A stretch of DNA of 64,000 bases from Helicobacter anseris (GTDB lineage: Bacteria; Campylobacterota; Campylobacteria; Campylobacterales; Helicobacteraceae): the NCBI GenBank assembly GCA_004368235.1, contig JXTW01000007.1, forward strand, positions 22,968 through 86,967, read 5' to 3'. The translations under genes were made by a program, and so were the position numbers. The notes under the pieces were generated by a model, which worked only from the letters and a program-made list of their open reading frames with translations, was not told where the DNA came from and did no database searches. This document shows positions 16,367-26,553 of this stretch, one piece after another. The number at the start of each line of letters is the position of its first letter. The stretch's first letter is position 1.

Positions 16367-17434
16367 ATGCTGTATTATTTGTATTCAGAGTTTGGAATTA
16401 ATGTTTTTAGATATATCACGGTTAGAGCAGGTATAAGTTTTTTTCTAGCATTTTTTTTATGCACCTTTTTGATGCCCTATTTTATTAATTGGGCTAAGAA
16501 AAAGAATGCCCAACAACCTATTTCAGAGTTTGTACCTTCTCATAAAAATAAAGCTAAAACTCCGACAATGGGGGGTATTGTTTTTGTATTTTCCAGTATT
16601 GTAGCTACACTTTTGTGTGCACAGGTTGTTAACCCTTTTGTGTGGCTTGGCTTTATCGTGCTTTTTGGCTTTGGTTTGATTGGTGCGCAGGATGACTATA
16701 TTAAGATTTCAGCTAAAAGTAATGCAGGGATTTCAGCTAAAGGTAAAATGGCATTACTCTTTGTTTTGTCTTTAGGCGTAACACTTTATTTATATTATGG
16801 TATTGGAATGGATTCTAGTCTTTATCTCCCTTTTGCCAAAAAGCCATTTCTGCATTTAGGTAGTATTCCGTTATTGAGTTGTATTTTTTGGGTATTGGTA
16901 TTTTTGGCTACAACAAATGCAGTTAATATTACAGATGGGCTAGATGGACTAGCCACGGTGCCTAGTATTTGTGCACTTTTTAGTCTTTCTGCCTTTGTGT
17001 ATATTGCAGGAAATTATGAGCTTGCTCATTATCTCTTATGGCCACGTGTAGTAGATGCTGGAGAGCTTTTTATATTATCTGTTGCTCTCATTGGTGCACT
17101 CTTTGGATTCTTATGGTATAACGCTCATCCAGCCCAAATTTTTATGGGCGATTCTGGTAGTTTAGCTATAGGCGGATTTATTGCCTATATGGCTATTGTT
17201 TCAAATAATGAAATTTTACTTTTATTAATCGGATTTATTTTTGTTGTTGAAACATTATCAGTAATTTTACAAATTGGTAGTTATAAGACTAGAAATAAAA
17301 AAATATTTTTAATGGCACCTATTCATCATCATTTCGAGAAAAAAGGTTGGGCTGAAAATAAAATTATTGTTCGTTTTTGGATTATTGCGATTTTAAGCAA
17401 TATTATTGCGCTTATGAGTGTGAAAATTAGGTGA
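16367..17434 (+). CDS. mraY: Phospho-N-acetylmuramoyl-pentapeptide transferase
   Basis: A 355-residue inner-membrane enzyme that makes lipid I from UDP-MurNAc-pentapeptide and undecaprenyl phosphate. About 10 transmembrane segments with the signatures [40 protein letters not shown] and the C-terminal [13 protein letters not shown]. Three bases separate it from murD. Confidence 0.97.
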   Translation: MLYYLYSEFGINVFRYITVRAGISFFLAFFLCTFLMPYFINWAKKKNAQQPISEFVPSHKNKAKTPTMGGIVFVFSSIVATLLCAQVVNPFVWLGFIVLFGFGLIGAQDDYIKISAKSNAGISAKGKMALLFVLSLGVTLYLYYGIGMDSSLYLPFAKKPFLHLGSIPLLSCIFWVLVFLATTNAVNITDGLDGLATVPSICALFSLSAFVYIAGNYELAHYLLWPRVVDAGELFILSVALIGALFGFLWYNAHPAQIFMGDSGSLAIGGFIAYMAIVSNNEILLLLIGFIFVVETLSVILQIGSYKTRNKKIFLMAPIHHHFEKKGWAENKIIVRFWIIAILSNIIALMSVKIR

Positions 17435-17437
17435 TTT

Positions 17438-18739
17438 ATGATTTTAAAAAATGTAGGGATTATTGGATATGGCGTAACTACTAAGCCTCTTGTTCAATTT
17501 TTAAGAGATAGGGATATTTTTAGCTATATTTATGATGATAGAGTCCAAGAATCCTCAAATTCACATTCAACTTTTTTAGATTCTGCTAGCTTTATTGATA
17601 GGCTTAAACAATTTGATTGTGTAGTTACTTCTCCTGGTATCCCACCAAATCATCCCGTGATAATGGGTGTACAAGCTAGTCAAGTCCCCTTATTTTCGGA
17701 ATATGATTTTTTTGAAAAGATATCTTGCGGAGTTTTTAATAATATTGAATGCTTTTCTAAACCTTTAGAAATTTGGATAAGTGGTACTAATGGGAAGACT
17801 ACAACTACGCAGATGTTAGAGTTTTTGCTAGCTAAGTATGGTGGGGTTTGTGGTGGAAATATTGGTACGCCTTTAACCTTGCTTTATGATCAATTAGAAG
17901 CAACAACAAAGGAGAAAATATGGATCTTAGAAACAAGCTCTTTTATGTTGCATTATACTCATTTGGCTTTGCCAAATATTTATATTTTATTGCCGGTATT
18001 TGAAGATCATATTATTTGGCATGGTAGTTTTGATGCATATATTAATGATAAGTTAGGCATTTTATCTCGTTTAGATTCTACTCATACTGCTATTATTCCA
18101 TCAGATCTTTCATCTCACCCCTTATGTCTAAAGACTAAGGCTAAGATTTTTTATTATGAGTATGCAGAGGATTTAAATCGGATTTTTGATTTAAAATTGG
18201 AAATGAGTGTTTTTAAAGAACCTTTTTTATTAGATGCAGCCCTCGCTTTAAGCGTGCAGAAATTACTATTTAAAGAAGATGGGGTAGAAGATTTGAATAG
18301 CTTTAAGATTGGATCTCATCGTCTAGAAGAATTTTTTGATCTTAAGGGTAGATTGTGGGTAGATGATTCAAAAGGGACAAATGTTGATGCTAGTATTGCT
18401 GCTGTTTTGCGCTACAAGGATAAATCAAAGATACATTTAATTCTTGGTGGGGATGATAAGGGGGCAAATTTATACCCGCTTTTTGAAAAAATTGCTACTT
18501 TGAAAAACAAAATAAAAATTTATGGTATTGGTTGTAATATTAAGCGTTTGGCAATATTAGCACAAGAGTTTAATTTACAATTTGATGAGTGCTTTGAGCT
18601 TGAAGTGGCAGTAAATAAGATTAAATATATTCTTCAAGATGATGAGGTGGCTTTATTAAGTCCAGCTGCTGCTAGTTTGGATCAATTTAGCTCTTATAAA
18701 GAACGTGGAGATAGATTCCGTGTTTTAGCATTGTTATAG
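17438..18739 (+). CDS. murD: UDP-N-acetylmuramoylalanine--D-glutamate ligase
   Basis: A 433-residue cytoplasmic Mur ligase that adds D-Glu to UDP-MurNAc-Ala. The ATP-binding loop SGTNGKTTTTQ lies near residues 110-120, followed by ETSSF, the HR region (GSHRLEEF) and WVDDSKGTN in the C-terminal domain. The end (SPAAASLDQFSSYKERGDRF) is the typical MurD finish. Immediately downstream of mraY, forming an operon. Confidence 0.96.
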   Translation: MILKNVGIIGYGVTTKPLVQFLRDRDIFSYIYDDRVQESSNSHSTFLDSASFIDRLKQFDCVVTSPGIPPNHPVIMGVQASQVPLFSEYDFFEKISCGVFNNIECFSKPLEIWISGTNGKTTTTQMLEFLLAKYGGVCGGNIGTPLTLLYDQLEATTKEKIWILETSSFMLHYTHLALPNIYILLPVFEDHIIWHGSFDAYINDKLGILSRLDSTHTAIIPSDLSSHPLCLKTKAKIFYYEYAEDLNRIFDLKLEMSVFKEPFLLDAALALSVQKLLFKEDGVEDLNSFKIGSHRLEEFFDLKGRLWVDDSKGTNVDASIAAVLRYKDKSKIHLILGGDDKGANLYPLFEKIATLKNKIKIYGIGCNIKRLAILAQEFNLQFDECFELEVAVNKIKYILQDDEVALLSPAAASLDQFSSYKERGDRFRVLALL

Positions 18740-18746
18740 GGTATTT

Positions 18747-19361
18747 ATGGAATTAAAATCTGAGCTTTTGGAACTTTTTGGAAAAATTGGTACGCATAAA
18801 AGTTTTAAGAAGGATAGTATTCTATTTTTTGAAGGACAAAAGGCAGTAGAAATGATTTTGCTCTTAAAAGGTTGTGTGCGTTTATATAAAACTGATTGTT
18901 TAGGCAGAACAATTAATATTCATTTTTTAAGAGCTGTTAATTTTATCGCAGAAATGCCTGTTTTTGAAGGTTTAAACTATCCAGCTAGTGCAATTTGTGA
19001 AAATGATTGTGAGTTTATTTTTATTAGATTTGAGAATTTTAAAAAATATTGTTTTCAAGATGAAGAAGTAGGACTTCTTTTAATGCGTTCTTTAATGGCT
19101 AAGATTCGTTATTTAGAAAGAATGATTAACGAAAATTTTCAATATGATGTTCGTATGCGTTTCATAAGTTTTTTATTACAAAATAGATCTAATATTAATC
19201 AATTTTCCCAAAAAGATATTGCTAAAATGATTAATACAACACCTGAAACTCTTAATCGGATAATTAAAAAGTTAAAAAGTGAAGATTTAATCATAACTAT
19301 TAAGGGCAGAATCCAAATTTTGGATATGATGGCATTGAAAAAAGAGCAAGAGGAAAAGTAG
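18747..19361 (+). CDS. Crp/Fnr-family transcription regulator
   Basis: A 204-residue regulator with an N-terminal cyclic-nucleotide-binding-like beta barrel (about residues 10-120: DSILFFEGQKAVEMILLLKGCVRLY) and a C-terminal winged helix (about residues 145-195: FSQKDIAKMINTTPETLNRIIKKLK as the recognition region). No FNR-type N-terminal Cys cluster is seen, so it is not an obvious iron-sulfur oxygen sensor; it may sense haem or nitrosative stress as some Campylobacter members do. It sits between murD and three outer membrane protein genes, 1-2 bp before the first, suggesting co-transcription. Confidence 0.88.
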   Translation: MELKSELLELFGKIGTHKSFKKDSILFFEGQKAVEMILLLKGCVRLYKTDCLGRTINIHFLRAVNFIAEMPVFEGLNYPASAICENDCEFIFIRFENFKKYCFQDEEVGLLLMRSLMAKIRYLERMINENFQYDVRMRFISFLLQNRSNINQFSQKDIAKMINTTPETLNRIIKKLKSEDLIITIKGRIQILDMMALKKEQEEK

Positions 19362-19362
19362 A

Positions 19363-20043
19363 GTGGAGAAAATATCAGCGTTATTGCTAGTGTTTTTTAT
19401 AGCTATAAGTACTATGCAAGGAGCACATAAGTCAGATAAGGATGTGAAAATTAACTATGATAGTTTAGATTATAAATATTATCCTTATATTATGTTTTAT
19501 GGCGATAGTAGTGATGAAGCAATTGCTGAGTTGATTAAAGATGTGGATAATGGCGAGAGTAAAAGCGGATTATTTTTAGGCGTAGCTTTAGGTGGTATGA
19601 GTGATGTGAGTGGAGAAAATCATGGTATGCGTCTATCTTATGGAGCTAAGCTTGGCTATCAAAGTTTTTTACCATCATTTTTTGAGCGTCTCTCTAAGCC
19701 CGGCATACTAGGTAATAGAATCTATATTGAGTATCATTCTGCCATGAATCAAAAAGGTTTATTTGGAATAGAAAAATTTTCTAATATTTCTTTAGCTTAT
19801 GACTTGCTTTTAGATTTGCCTATTATGCGAAAGTGGGATGCAGGTATAATCTTAGGGATAGGAGTAGGTAGTTCTGTGTATGGTGATGAGGCAAATTCTC
19901 ACCCAAGTTTATTGGCTAATATAGGATTTGGAACATCATTTTTAAAGCATAATCGTTTGGATTTTGAGCTTAAGCTTATCCCATCTTTGAGCTTTGATTG
20001 GTTTGGGGCAATTTTTACCTTTGGATACAACTATGTTTTTTAA
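19363..20043 (+). CDS. Helicobacter-type outer membrane protein, paralogue 1
   Basis: A 226-residue predicted beta-barrel with a signal peptide (about residues 1-20). A GTG start is used, with AGGA just upstream. The family motif KSGLFLGVALGG follows an N-terminal extension, then alternating strands and a final GYNYVF, the terminal-Phe signal for BAM insertion. First of three tandem paralogues behind the Crp/Fnr gene; it overlaps the next by 11 bp. Substrate or adhesin role unknown. Confidence 0.8.
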   Translation: MEKISALLLVFFIAISTMQGAHKSDKDVKINYDSLDYKYYPYIMFYGDSSDEAIAELIKDVDNGESKSGLFLGVALGGMSDVSGENHGMRLSYGAKLGYQSFLPSFFERLSKPGILGNRIYIEYHSAMNQKGLFGIEKFSNISLAYDLLLDLPIMRKWDAGIILGIGVGSSVYGDEANSHPSLLANIGFGTSFLKHNRLDFELKLIPSLSFDWFGAIFTFGYNYVF

Positions 20044-20689
20044 GCGTATATTAGGCTTTTTATTTGTTTTAACATTTTTATATGCTCAAGAAGAAAGCAA
20101 TGTTTTGAATATTGATAGTCAGAAACGTAAAGAACGCTATTTTTTAGCCGCACAGCTTGAAGAGATCAAGTCTCAACAAAAGAAAGAAAAAAAGATTCTT
20201 AGTAAAAATGGCTTTTTTATCGGTGGAGGTGTGGGAAGCGGAGAGTTTTCTCAAAGCATTGATACTCATTATCCTTTGATGTTTGCATTTAAAGGTGGCT
20301 ATCAGAAAAGTTTTGCTAGCACGCCTATGGGTGTACGAGTGTATGGTGAGTTCGATTTGATTGGTATTCCAGTTAAACCCTTGAATTTTTATCATACTGC
20401 TAGTATAAATTTAGATGCAACTATAGATTTTTTATTGGATAAAAACTACTCTTATGGAGTTGGATTTTTTGCTGGTATTGGACTTGGCGGTGTATTTGGC
20501 TATATGGATAGAGAGAATCTGGGTCTTTGGAGTAGTTTTTTTAACTTTGGTATTAGTGCTATTATGAATATAAGACATCGTATTGAGTTTGGTATGCGGT
20601 TACCATCAGCATCTAGACTAAAGATGAAAAGTTTTGAAGATATTAATATCTCAAAAATGCTTTTTGTTAGCTATTTGTATAAGTTTTAG
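20033..20689 (+). CDS. Helicobacter-type outer membrane protein, paralogue 2
   Basis: A 218-residue predicted beta-barrel. ATG 20033 gives a proper signal peptide (MFFKRILGFLFVLTFLYA); the in-frame codon 13 residues upstream would mask it. The motif SKNGFFIGGGVGSG marks the first strand, and the protein ends in SYLYKF. It overlaps the previous gene by 11 bp in another frame, so translation is probably coupled. Confidence 0.82.
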   Translation: MFFKRILGFLFVLTFLYAQEESNVLNIDSQKRKERYFLAAQLEEIKSQQKKEKKILSKNGFFIGGGVGSGEFSQSIDTHYPLMFAFKGGYQKSFASTPMGVRVYGEFDLIGIPVKPLNFYHTASINLDATIDFLLDKNYSYGVGFFAGIGLGGVFGYMDRENLGLWSSFFNFGISAIMNIRHRIEFGMRLPSASRLKMKSFEDINISKMLFVSYLYKF

Positions 20690-20698
20690 GGGCATTTA

Positions 20699-21586
20699 AT
20701 GAAAAAGATTGTAGTCTCAATATTGTATCTTGGATTACTCATCGCACAAGATCTGGATGTAGAGATTAAAAATCTTAAACAACAGATTAGCTCTTATGGG
20801 GTAGAGCCAGTTAGTCCTCTTGAGCTTAATCAAAATAAAAGTCATAGCAAAAATGGACTTTTTATCGGTGTGATGGGTGCTATAGGATCTGTAAAAAATA
20901 CATATGAAGATGGGAAATATAATGTTGTTAACGATGTGCAAGGAGCTCATAATACAGGAGTTTTACAAAATTTTTCTGATTCTTCACTGCTTTTTATGTT
21001 TGGGGGCAAGATTGGTTATCAAAACTTTTTTATTCCTTACTTTGGTGCCCGTGTTTATGGAGATTTATTGGTAGGATCGGGCAGGACTTATAAGGGTAGT
21101 GAAGTAATTGGTAATACACAATATGCTCTAGGTGGACTTAATCTTGATTTAATGGGTGAATATAAGATTAAGGAAGGATATGAGATTGGAGGTTTTGTGG
21201 GATTTGGGTTTGGCGTAATGCTCTTAAGCGATAAGCTTACTGCTCCACAAAGTGTACTTTTGCCAACAGCCACTACAGTTTTTAATGATGGTAGTGGAGC
21301 CACTCCTATAGGTGCTGCACAAAGCAGAGGAAATATTTTATGGCAAAATCTATTGCAAGTAGATTATACTTTTAATGTAGGCATAAGTTTTGTACTTTAT
21401 AATCATCATCGTTTCGAGCTGGGGGTAAAGATACCCGTAACTTACCTTAAGTTAGGATTAGAAACACCTGCAAGTTATCAAGTAAAAACAAATCAAGGTG
21501 ATATTAAAGAGGTAGGTTTAAATAGTGGAGATTTAAGTTTTAAGCGTACAAGTTATGTGACTCTTAGCTATATTTATTTATTTTGA
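20699..21586 (+). CDS. Helicobacter-type outer membrane protein, paralogue 3
   Basis: A 295-residue predicted beta-barrel with a short signal peptide (about residues 1-16), the first-strand motif SKNGLFIGVMGAIGS, and the terminal strand YVTLSYIYLF. Nine bp after paralogue 2. It shares the repeated HHRFELGVKIP pattern near the C-terminus with the other paralogues (H-R-x-E-F-G-x-x-x-P), supporting one family. Confidence 0.82.
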   Translation: MKKIVVSILYLGLLIAQDLDVEIKNLKQQISSYGVEPVSPLELNQNKSHSKNGLFIGVMGAIGSVKNTYEDGKYNVVNDVQGAHNTGVLQNFSDSSLLFMFGGKIGYQNFFIPYFGARVYGDLLVGSGRTYKGSEVIGNTQYALGGLNLDLMGEYKIKEGYEIGGFVGFGFGVMLLSDKLTAPQSVLLPTATTVFNDGSGATPIGAAQSRGNILWQNLLQVDYTFNVGISFVLYNHHRFELGVKIPVTYLKLGLETPASYQVKTNQGDIKEVGLNSGDLSFKRTSYVTLSYIYLF

Positions 21587-21619
21587 AACTTAATGTAAAA
21601 TCCATTAAAAGGATTGTAA

Positions 21620-23026
21620 ATGAGATTGAAAGTATGGCTTAACTGTTTGTTTTTAGTGCTTATTGCATATTTTGGATATTGGGTTTATCATTCAAGATTT
21701 TTTGAAAAAAACCCTCCCAAAGTACGTTTAATGGTACAAATAGGAAGCGAAGAAAAAGAAGTGCAAGAAGGTGATAATTTTTGGAATCCTCATCGTGATA
21801 TGGTTGTTTATATGAGCGATGAAAGCGGTATTAGAAGTTATAGCATTGTGGTTAAAGATGATCAAGGTAGAGTTTTAGCCCAGAAGCAAGAAGCTATTAT
21901 TAAGCGTCCAGAGCATATTAAGGTTGCATTGCCAAAGCCTGATATTCAGCTTAAGGATGATGATAGAGTAATATATGAGATCAGTGTTAATGATTGGAGC
22001 AATTCTCATTTTTTTAGCGGGAATACAACACGACTTAATTTCAATTTTACAATTGATACCCAATCTCCAATAGTGAGGATGGTGGCCACATCTTATAAAA
22101 TTTCTTATGGCGGTAGTGCACTTTTGATTTTTAAAATCAATGATAAATCTACTAAAGAGGTACGTGTTAGTAATGGTGAGGATCACTTTAAAGCTTATCC
22201 ATTTTTAAAGGAAGGCTATTATGCTTTGATTATTGCTTGGCCTATAAAAAATAAGATTTTTGCTGGAAATATTACAGCTATTGACAAGGCTTGGAATGTT
22301 AAAAAAGTAGCTATTCCTATTATCAAAGATCCTAATGTGCGTTATAGGTATTCTGATATCAAGGTGACAGACCAGTTTTTAAATACTAAGCTTGATAATC
22401 TAGTCAATATTATAGGTGAGCGTAGCACAAATAGCTTTTCTAGCAGTCTTGAGAAGTTTAAATATATTAATGAATATATCCGTGCTAAAGATGAAAATGT
22501 AATTACAGGTGTAACGCAGTCTGTGGAATATCCAGGATACCTAAAGCCTATGAACTTTAATGTCTTTTTGCCACTTAAAAAGTTTCAGGTAGTGGGTAGT
22601 TTTGGGGATCATCGTACTTATCTTTATAGAGATAGAAAGTTTTCACAATCTATGCATCTTGGATTAGATATAGCTAATTTTAAAAATGCACCTATAATGA
22701 CTAGCAATGCTGGTAGAGTACTTTTTACCGGTTTACTTGGAGTGTATGGAAATACAACAATCATTGATCATGGCTTTGGCTTAGCCTCGCTTTACTCTCA
22801 CCAGTCTAGTTTTGAAGTCAAGCCTGGGGATTGGGTGAATGTGCATAGTGAGATAGGTCGCACAGGACAGACTGGATGGGCATTTGGTGATCATTTGCAT
22901 TTAGGCATTTTAGTGCAAGGGCAGATGGCTCGTGTGGCTGAATGGATGGATGCTAAATGGATTAAAACAAATATTACTGATGTTTTTATGCGAGCACAAA
23001 ATATTATTCAAAATAGCGAGGATTAA
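21620..23026 (+). CDS. M23-family peptidoglycan endopeptidase, membrane-anchored
   Basis: A 468-residue protein with one N-terminal membrane anchor (about residues 5-24), two immunoglobulin-like beta segments, and a C-terminal LytM/M23 domain. Zinc ligands are visible: HLGLD, then GHLHLG written here as DHLHLG, with the SLYSHQS strand between. It probably trims cell-wall cross-links during growth or shaping. It precedes minC and lpxC, an order I recall from H. pylori HP1054-HP1052. Confidence 0.92.
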   Translation: MRLKVWLNCLFLVLIAYFGYWVYHSRFFEKNPPKVRLMVQIGSEEKEVQEGDNFWNPHRDMVVYMSDESGIRSYSIVVKDDQGRVLAQKQEAIIKRPEHIKVALPKPDIQLKDDDRVIYEISVNDWSNSHFFSGNTTRLNFNFTIDTQSPIVRMVATSYKISYGGSALLIFKINDKSTKEVRVSNGEDHFKAYPFLKEGYYALIIAWPIKNKIFAGNITAIDKAWNVKKVAIPIIKDPNVRYRYSDIKVTDQFLNTKLDNLVNIIGERSTNSFSSSLEKFKYINEYIRAKDENVITGVTQSVEYPGYLKPMNFNVFLPLKKFQVVGSFGDHRTYLYRDRKFSQSMHLGLDIANFKNAPIMTSNAGRVLFTGLLGVYGNTTIIDHGFGLASLYSHQSSFEVKPGDWVNVHSEIGRTGQTGWAFGDHLHLGILVQGQMARVAEWMDAKWIKTNITDVFMRAQNIIQNSED

Positions 23027-23032
23027 AAAGCT

Positions 23033-23596
23033 ATGGTAAAGACTAAACAAAAAAATATTCGTATTTTTGAGATTGATAATAGTGATGATAGAGCATGTTC
23101 TGATTTTTTGATCAAGAATGCTCCTTTATTAAAAGATTATCTTATTTTTTTTACGATTGTGCCTAGTGAATTTTTAACTACTATATGTGCAGATTTAGGG
23201 TTAGATTATTTTATTTCTAATAATCGTTTTTTTACTCAAAAACCTCAAGCGTCTCTAGAACAAGATAAAGAGAGTAAAGCACCTTTGAGTATTGTTTCTC
23301 GTGCTATAAGGAGTGGAGAGGAGATACAGGGGAATGGAGATTTGATAATTTGCGGGAATGTGCATAATGGAGCCAGAATCTATGCAAGAGGAAATTTGAT
23401 GATTTTTGGACGATGTGAGGGTAGAGTAGAGTGTGAGGGTGAATATTTAATTTTAAAGTCGATTACTTCTAACCAAGTGATTTTTTCTGGACAGATTTTT
23501 TCCTCTGCTATGCTTGAGAGGATAAATCAAAATCCTAATTCTTCAAAGCTTATTGTACGCAATGGAGAGTTTATCACGATTAAAGAAATTGAGTGA
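23033..23596 (+). CDS. minC: Septum site-determining protein MinC
   Basis: A 187-residue division inhibitor that blocks FtsZ ring assembly away from midcell with MinD. The C-terminal beta-helix has the family pattern [27 protein letters not shown] and then [15 protein letters not shown]. The N-terminal domain is short. The gene overlaps the ribosome-binding region of lpxC. MinD and MinE are not in this window. Confidence 0.93.
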   Translation: MVKTKQKNIRIFEIDNSDDRACSDFLIKNAPLLKDYLIFFTIVPSEFLTTICADLGLDYFISNNRFFTQKPQASLEQDKESKAPLSIVSRAIRSGEEIQGNGDLIICGNVHNGARIYARGNLMIFGRCEGRVECEGEYLILKSITSNQVIFSGQIFSSAMLERINQNPNSSKLIVRNGEFITIKEIE

Positions 23597-23604
23597 GGAA
23601 TGCT

Positions 23605-24504
23605 ATGAAGCAAACAACGATACAAAAAAGGGTAGAGTTAGTTGGTATTGGTTTACATAAGGGTGTGCCTGTGAAGATGGTGCTTGATCCATTGCCAAAA
23701 GATAGTGGAATTGTTTTTTATCGCAGTGATTTGGATATAGAAATACCTCTTAAACCTAGTAATGTAAGCAATACGATGATGGCCACTGTGCTTGCTAATG
23801 GAGAGGCAAGAATCTCTACTATTGAGCATTTAATGTCAGCAATTTGTGCCTATGGAATCGATAATCTTAAAATTTCTGTTGATAATGAAGAGATTCCCAT
23901 TATGGATGGTAGTGCAATTGGGTATTGTATGCTTTTAGATGAGGCAGGTATTAGTGAACTTGATGCTAATAAAAAAATTATGGCTATCAAAAAAGTGATT
24001 GAGGTAAAAGATGGGGATAAATTTGTAAGAATTGAACCTAGCCAAAAAAGCGTATTTGATTTTAGTATAGATTTTGCTCATCCAGCTATTAGGAAACAGA
24101 GCTATAAATTTGTCTTTAGTAAACAGCGTTATAAGGAAGAAATAGCTAGAGCACGTACTTTTGGGTTTCTTCAAGATGTGAATTATTTACGCTCTCAAGG
24201 ACTTGGATTAGGTGGAGACTTGAGCAACTGCATTGTGCTAGATGAAAATGGAATCTTAAATAAAGAGGGTTTGCGCTATAAAGAAGAGTTTGTGCGTCAT
24301 AAGATTTTGGATGCAATCGGAGATATGGCAATTTTAGGGATGCCAATTCTTGGTAGTTATGTATCTTTTGCAGGTAGTCATAAATTAAATTCACTTCTAA
24401 CAAAGAAAATCTTAGAAGAACAAGATGCTTATGAGCTTTTAGAGTTGTTAGAAGAAGAGAGGGAAGTAGAGCTTGTCAAAGAAATGCAAAAAGAGTTTGC
24501 ATAA
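23605..24504 (+). CDS. lpxC: UDP-3-O-acyl-N-acetylglucosamine deacetylase
   Basis: A 299-residue zinc enzyme for the committed step of lipid A synthesis. Family signatures are GIGLHKG near the start, [10 protein letters not shown] (zinc His), [19 protein letters not shown] and the zinc pair [12 protein letters not shown] 23605 is chosen because the GAGGA site lies just before it; the in-frame GTG at 23593 overlaps minC. Its stop overlaps the next ATG. Confidence 0.97.
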   Translation: MKQTTIQKRVELVGIGLHKGVPVKMVLDPLPKDSGIVFYRSDLDIEIPLKPSNVSNTMMATVLANGEARISTIEHLMSAICAYGIDNLKISVDNEEIPIMDGSAIGYCMLLDEAGISELDANKKIMAIKKVIEVKDGDKFVRIEPSQKSVFDFSIDFAHPAIRKQSYKFVFSKQRYKEEIARARTFGFLQDVNYLRSQGLGLGGDLSNCIVLDENGILNKEGLRYKEEFVRHKILDAIGDMAILGMPILGSYVSFAGSHKLNSLLTKKILEEQDAYELLELLEEEREVELVKEMQKEFA

Positions 24505-24956
24505 TGTTTTATGATCTTTTATTAATACCACTGCGTAATGGCATAGGGTATGGAATCTATAAGGAATGTAATCTTTATAAGCAAGGATTAATAGAGGGAA
24601 AAAGTTTAGATACTCTTATAGGGCTTTGGATAAAGATTAAAGAAAAATATGCTATTAATAGGATTTTTTATGCAAGGGGTCCAGGTAGTCTTTCTGCCCT
24701 AAAGCTTTTGCATATTTTTGTGCATACCTTATCTATAACTAGTGGAATTAAGCTTTTTGCAACCGATAACTTTTATTTTAGTGAGCATCCTATATTAGCT
24801 TTTGGGAATCAGTATTTTATTAAGTATGATGGAGAAATTATTTTAAAGGCTTTTGATGTGAAAATAAAAGATAAGATTCCAAACTTTCCTCAAAAGCTCA
24901 ATGATAAAGCTTTTGTTGATCCTTTGGAGCCTCTTTATGTTTTGCCAGCAGTTTGA
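24504..24956 (+). CDS. tsaB: TsaB-like protein, short form
   Basis: A 150-residue protein with an RGPGSLSALKLLHIF segment near residues 55-70 that matches the GPGSFTGLR region of TsaB, a scaffold in the threonylcarbamoyl-adenosine tRNA-modification complex. It is shorter than the usual 220-230 residues and lacks the C-terminal half. Short TsaB-like proteins are found in Helicobacter, so it may be a natural reduced form. It overlaps lpxC and the downstream phosphatase. Confidence 0.65.
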   Translation: MFYDLLLIPLRNGIGYGIYKECNLYKQGLIEGKSLDTLIGLWIKIKEKYAINRIFYARGPGSLSALKLLHIFVHTLSITSGIKLFATDNFYFSEHPILAFGNQYFIKYDGEIILKAFDVKIKDKIPNFPQKLNDKAFVDPLEPLYVLPAV

Positions 24957-25749
24957 TGTGGATTTAGAAGAGTTGTTATCCTATGCATTAAAGGCGGCTA
25001 GTCAGGCAAACGAAGTGATTATGCACCATTATGGAGAAGTAGAATATGAGTTAAAACAAGATAAGTCTCCTCTTAGCAAGGCAGACTTAGCAGCTCATGA
25101 GGCTATTTGCAGAATTTTAAAAGAAACAAACTTGCCTATTTGCTCTGAAGAAAATATCCTGCCTTATGATAAGAGGCGTTTTATCGAGGCTTTTTGGCTT
25201 ATTGATCCTTTGGATGGTACGAAGGATTTTTTAGCTAGAAATGGAAATTTTACTACCAATATCGCCCTTATTTGTCAAGATGAAATAGTTTTAGGCGTAA
25301 TAGGCATACCTGTAAGCAAAGAGCTATATTATGCCATTAAGGGAAAGGGAGCCTATAGGAAATGCGGGGATAAAGTAACGTGCTTAAAAGGGGAGAATGA
25401 GCATAAAATCCCTATAGCCTGTGATTCTATCCATCATAGTACAGAAAAGATACAAGAGTTTATAAATACTCATCAGCTAGAGTTTAAAAAAATCGGTAGT
25501 GCACTGAAATTTTGCGCATTAGCCAGTGGGGAAGTAGATATTTATCCTCGCTTTAATGGAAGCAGTGAGTGGGACAGCGCAGCAGGCGATTTGATAGTAA
25601 GAGAGAGTGGAGGGGTAGTTTTATCAATTTCAGATAAAAAACCACTAAGATACAATAAAGCAAATTTAAGAAATCCACATTTTATCGCTTTTGGCAAGAA
25701 GCAGATAGGAGGTAAGATCTATCAAAAATTTTTACTAGATGAGCTTTAA
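24937..25749 (+). CDS. cysQ: CysQ-like 3'(2'),5'-bisphosphate nucleotidase / inositol monophosphatase family
   Basis: A 270-residue metal-dependent phosphatase. Motifs of the family are EE in CSEENIL, DPLDGTKDF near residue 85 and WDSAAGDLIVRESGG near the C-terminus. It probably hydrolyses 3'-phosphoadenosine 5'-phosphate from sulfur assimilation. ATG 24937 has GGAG seven bases upstream; a GTG at 24958 is a possible alternative. Its stop codon overlaps that of convergent ccdA by 3 bp. Confidence 0.88.
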   Translation: MFCQQFDVDLEELLSYALKAASQANEVIMHHYGEVEYELKQDKSPLSKADLAAHEAICRILKETNLPICSEENILPYDKRRFIEAFWLIDPLDGTKDFLARNGNFTTNIALICQDEIVLGVIGIPVSKELYYAIKGKGAYRKCGDKVTCLKGENEHKIPIACDSIHHSTEKIQEFINTHQLEFKKIGSALKFCALASGEVDIYPRFNGSSEWDSAAGDLIVRESGGVVLSISDKKPLRYNKANLRNPHFIAFGKKQIGGKIYQKFLLDEL

Positions 25750-26441
25750 ATCGCTAAGGAATCTAATAAGCCACTTAAAATCCCTATCCCAAGTGTGATG
25801 AGTAAGATACCAGATGCAATTTCTATTTTTCTCATATGGACTTTAAAAAAAGCAATGGCTTTTAGAGCTTTTGAAAAGACAAGTGCGCAAAGTATAAAAG
25901 GAATAGCTAGACCAAGACAAAAGGTTAACATCAAGGATATTCCATAATTTTGATTGGAGCTAGCAAGTAAAATAATACTAGTAAAAATGGGACCAATACA
26001 AGGTGTCCAACCCAATGCAAAGCTTGTACCAAGTATAAAAGGTGTCAATAATTTATGAAAATTCATATTTTTACCAAATTCAAAGTGGAGATTTTTATAG
26101 AGCCATTTAAAACGCAATAATCCTAAAAAATGGATACCAAAAAATATAATAATAATTCCAGAAATTTGCTTAATCCATAATGGAGTTATGATATTAATCA
26201 GACTAGCCATCCCAGCCCCTAGAATCAAAAATACTAGCATAAAGCCTAAGACAAAACAAAGCGCATAAGGTAGGATAGATTTATGATGTTGTTTTAAATC
26301 TTGTAGGCTTTGGTTAGATATATAGGCCATATAAGCTGGTATAAGCGGTAATATGCATGGGCTTAGAAAACTAAAAATACCTGCAAGAAAAGCTGCTAGG
26401 AAAGGCATTTGAGAAAAAAGTGATAAGAGCGTATCATCCAT
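25746..26441 (-). CDS. ccdA: Cytochrome c biogenesis membrane protein CcdA (DsbD transmembrane family)
   Basis: A 231-residue protein with six transmembrane helices that passes reducing equivalents from the cytoplasm to periplasmic thiols. The two redox Cys segments are present: FLSPCILPLIPAY in helix 1 and GWTPCIGPIF in the middle. It would feed the thioredoxin-like lipoprotein and CcsBA encoded around 32.7-36.0 kb. Confidence 0.93.
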   Translation of the reverse strand: MDDTLLSLFSQMPFLAAFLAGIFSFLSPCILPLIPAYMAYISNQSLQDLKQHHKSILPYALCFVLGFMLVFLILGAGMASLINIITPLWIKQISGIIIIFFGIHFLGLLRFKWLYKNLHFEFGKNMNFHKLLTPFILGTSFALGWTPCIGPIFTSIILLASSNQNYGISLMLTFCLGLAIPFILCALVFSKALKAIAFFKVHMRKIEIASGILLITLGIGILSGLLDSLAI

Positions 26442-26553
26442 ATTTAAGCATCCTTGTTTAATGCTAGAATTAAAACATAAAAAAATAAAAATTGGCTATA
26501 ATGTTTTGTTTTGGAAATATTCTAAAAGAATCAAAATAATTAAGTGAAATATT

